Below are positions 63,007-64,000 of a stretch of DNA of 64,000 nt, piece after piece. Within the stretch, counting starts at the first letter, position 1. Each line of letters begins with the position of its first letter. This stretch comes from Heliopora coerulea. Lineage: Eukaryota > Cnidaria > Anthozoa > Scleralcyonacea > Helioporidae. The notes under the pieces were generated by a model. The model was not told where the DNA came from. It saw only the letters and a program-made list of their open reading frames with translations, and did not search any database. The stretch lies in the NCBI GenBank assembly GCA_030142905.1, contig JASJOG010000123.1, positions 538,501 to 602,500 of the forward strand. Reading direction: 5' to 3'. The position numbers and the translations under genes were made by a program.

Positions 63007-64000
63007 ATATATGGTTTGAAGCACTTACTTAGGTTCAATTGCATTTCAATTGATTCATTCTCAGTCTCCCTTCAAAACCTTCTTTTGAGGTAGACTTTCT
63101 AGCAGTGCTAATACGAGTGCTAACCGCGGAGTATTATCACTGAAGACAAAAGTTCACATTTGTGCTGTACAAGTTGGTGATTTTTAACTCTCACTTCCTT
63201 ATTGGTTAGCAAATTATTCCCAACAAATCCATTAACAGAACAGTCTTTGGTAAACGTATGTACCTAAATAGATGTACCATAAAATATTTCTTAAGATAGG
63301 CCATGGCTTTAGCTATCCCACTACAGTCAACCCTCTTCTAAAGCAGATACCCTCGGGACCAGCTGTAGACGTTCGCCTTAGAAAGGTGTCCGCCTTACGG
63401 AGGGTTCATGCGACGTGACACCTGACATTTGTGATATCATAACTGGAAAGCAACCTTTATTAAAAGTAAAATTAAAGGTTCACAGTCCCCCTACATGATA
63501 TTAAACACACTTCAAAGTTATAAACTCAGCTATAAATTGACTGAAGAAATGTATTACGAAAGAACAAGATAAAATAACAAATGCAGTATGGAAAACCAGG
63601 AACGAGAAACAGGGAAAAGGAAAGATCAGTGAATGTCATAAAATGTCTAAACAATCGCGCAAATAAACCATTGTACTGATTTTTGATAACAACCTAATCA
63701 AAGATTACAAATTCTTGTCAAACATGTCTAATGTGATGATCGTGATGAGCGTGATGGACGCAAATTTGCGTTTCAAATGTCCGGTTTCATGGATATTTAG
63801 GACCAAAATTCTTCCAATAATTGCAGGTTGTCCGCTTTAGAGATTGGTCCGCCTTATAGAGAGCTAATGTGCTGGGAAATATGTACGGCCGGGAACAGCT
63901 AGTCGTGTCCTCCTTAGGGAGGTGTCCGCTTTACAGAGGTGTCCTTATTGTGTGAGTTTACTGTACTGACGATATTTCGTGCAAACAGGAGACAATAACT
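63007..64000. other. Duplicated intergenic DNA with tgtccgc-module repeat
   Basis: Collinear with 15071-16066, including the probable non-autonomous element (from about 63320). It ends just short of the expected GPCR paralogue. Confidence 0.5.

Larger units (their letters stand above)
54484..64000 (+). repeat. Segmental duplication, copy 2 (continues past the window)
   Basis: Collinear with copy 1, lacking its four insertion or copy-specific segments. The last base corresponds to 16066, only 57 bases before the GPCR stop codon in copy 1. The GPCR paralogue is therefore expected just outside. Confidence 0.95.

Overview
This is a 64 kb piece of animal nuclear genome, most likely from an anthozoan cnidarian (stony coral or sea anemone). 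That assignment is an inference. It rests on abundant Penelope-like elements carrying hammerhead ribozymes, CR1-like LINEs whose ORF1 has an SGNH-hydrolase domain, PIF/Harbinger and hAT transposons, a single-coding-exon rhodopsin-type receptor, TTAGGG-like interstitial repeats and AT-rich intergenic DNA. There are no operons or Shine-Dalgarno sites, and several long ORFs in the window begin at TTG or GTG and had to be re-started at ATG.

Layout. (i) Positions 364-16066 and 54484-64000 are two direct copies of one segmental duplication. Each copy carries a small secreted-peptide gene (6706-6981 and 59028-59312) with its own TATA box, initiator and poly(A) signals. A class A GPCR gene (16123-17067, minus) lies just past the aligned part of copy 1. 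Copy 2 is still aligned when the window ends, so a GPCR paralogue is predicted a few dozen bases beyond it. (ii) Copy 1 alone has been hit by a Penelope-like element (915-2707), a hAT MITE (8928-9532) and a hAT transposon (10688-13489). The empty sites are visible in copy 2. (iii) The roughly 37 kb between the copies is a nest of mobile DNA. It holds several Penelope-like elements (18183-24700, 26095-26509, 32000-49262), a CR1-like LINE inserted in one of them (33528-38373), a second LINE inserted in another (39705-48356) which itself holds a two-gene PIF/Harbinger element (40806-44580), and a compact, apparently intact Harbinger (51680-53591).

The two strongest observations are these. First, the paralogous peptide precursors differ by one synonymous base over the first 79 codons. 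They then differ by eight substitutions, all amino-acid changing, plus two in-frame insertions in the last dozen codons, exactly where a two-cysteine mature peptide would follow a basic cleavage site. Second, eleven hammerhead-ribozyme-like motifs, at least five with complete consensus cores, occur in the terminal regions of the Penelope-like elements, in inverted and tandem arrangements.

Nearly all other coding capacity belongs to transposons, and most of it is broken by stops, frameshifts or truncation. The duplication could be a true tandem duplication or a haplotype duplication made by the assembler; the sequence alone does not settle this.
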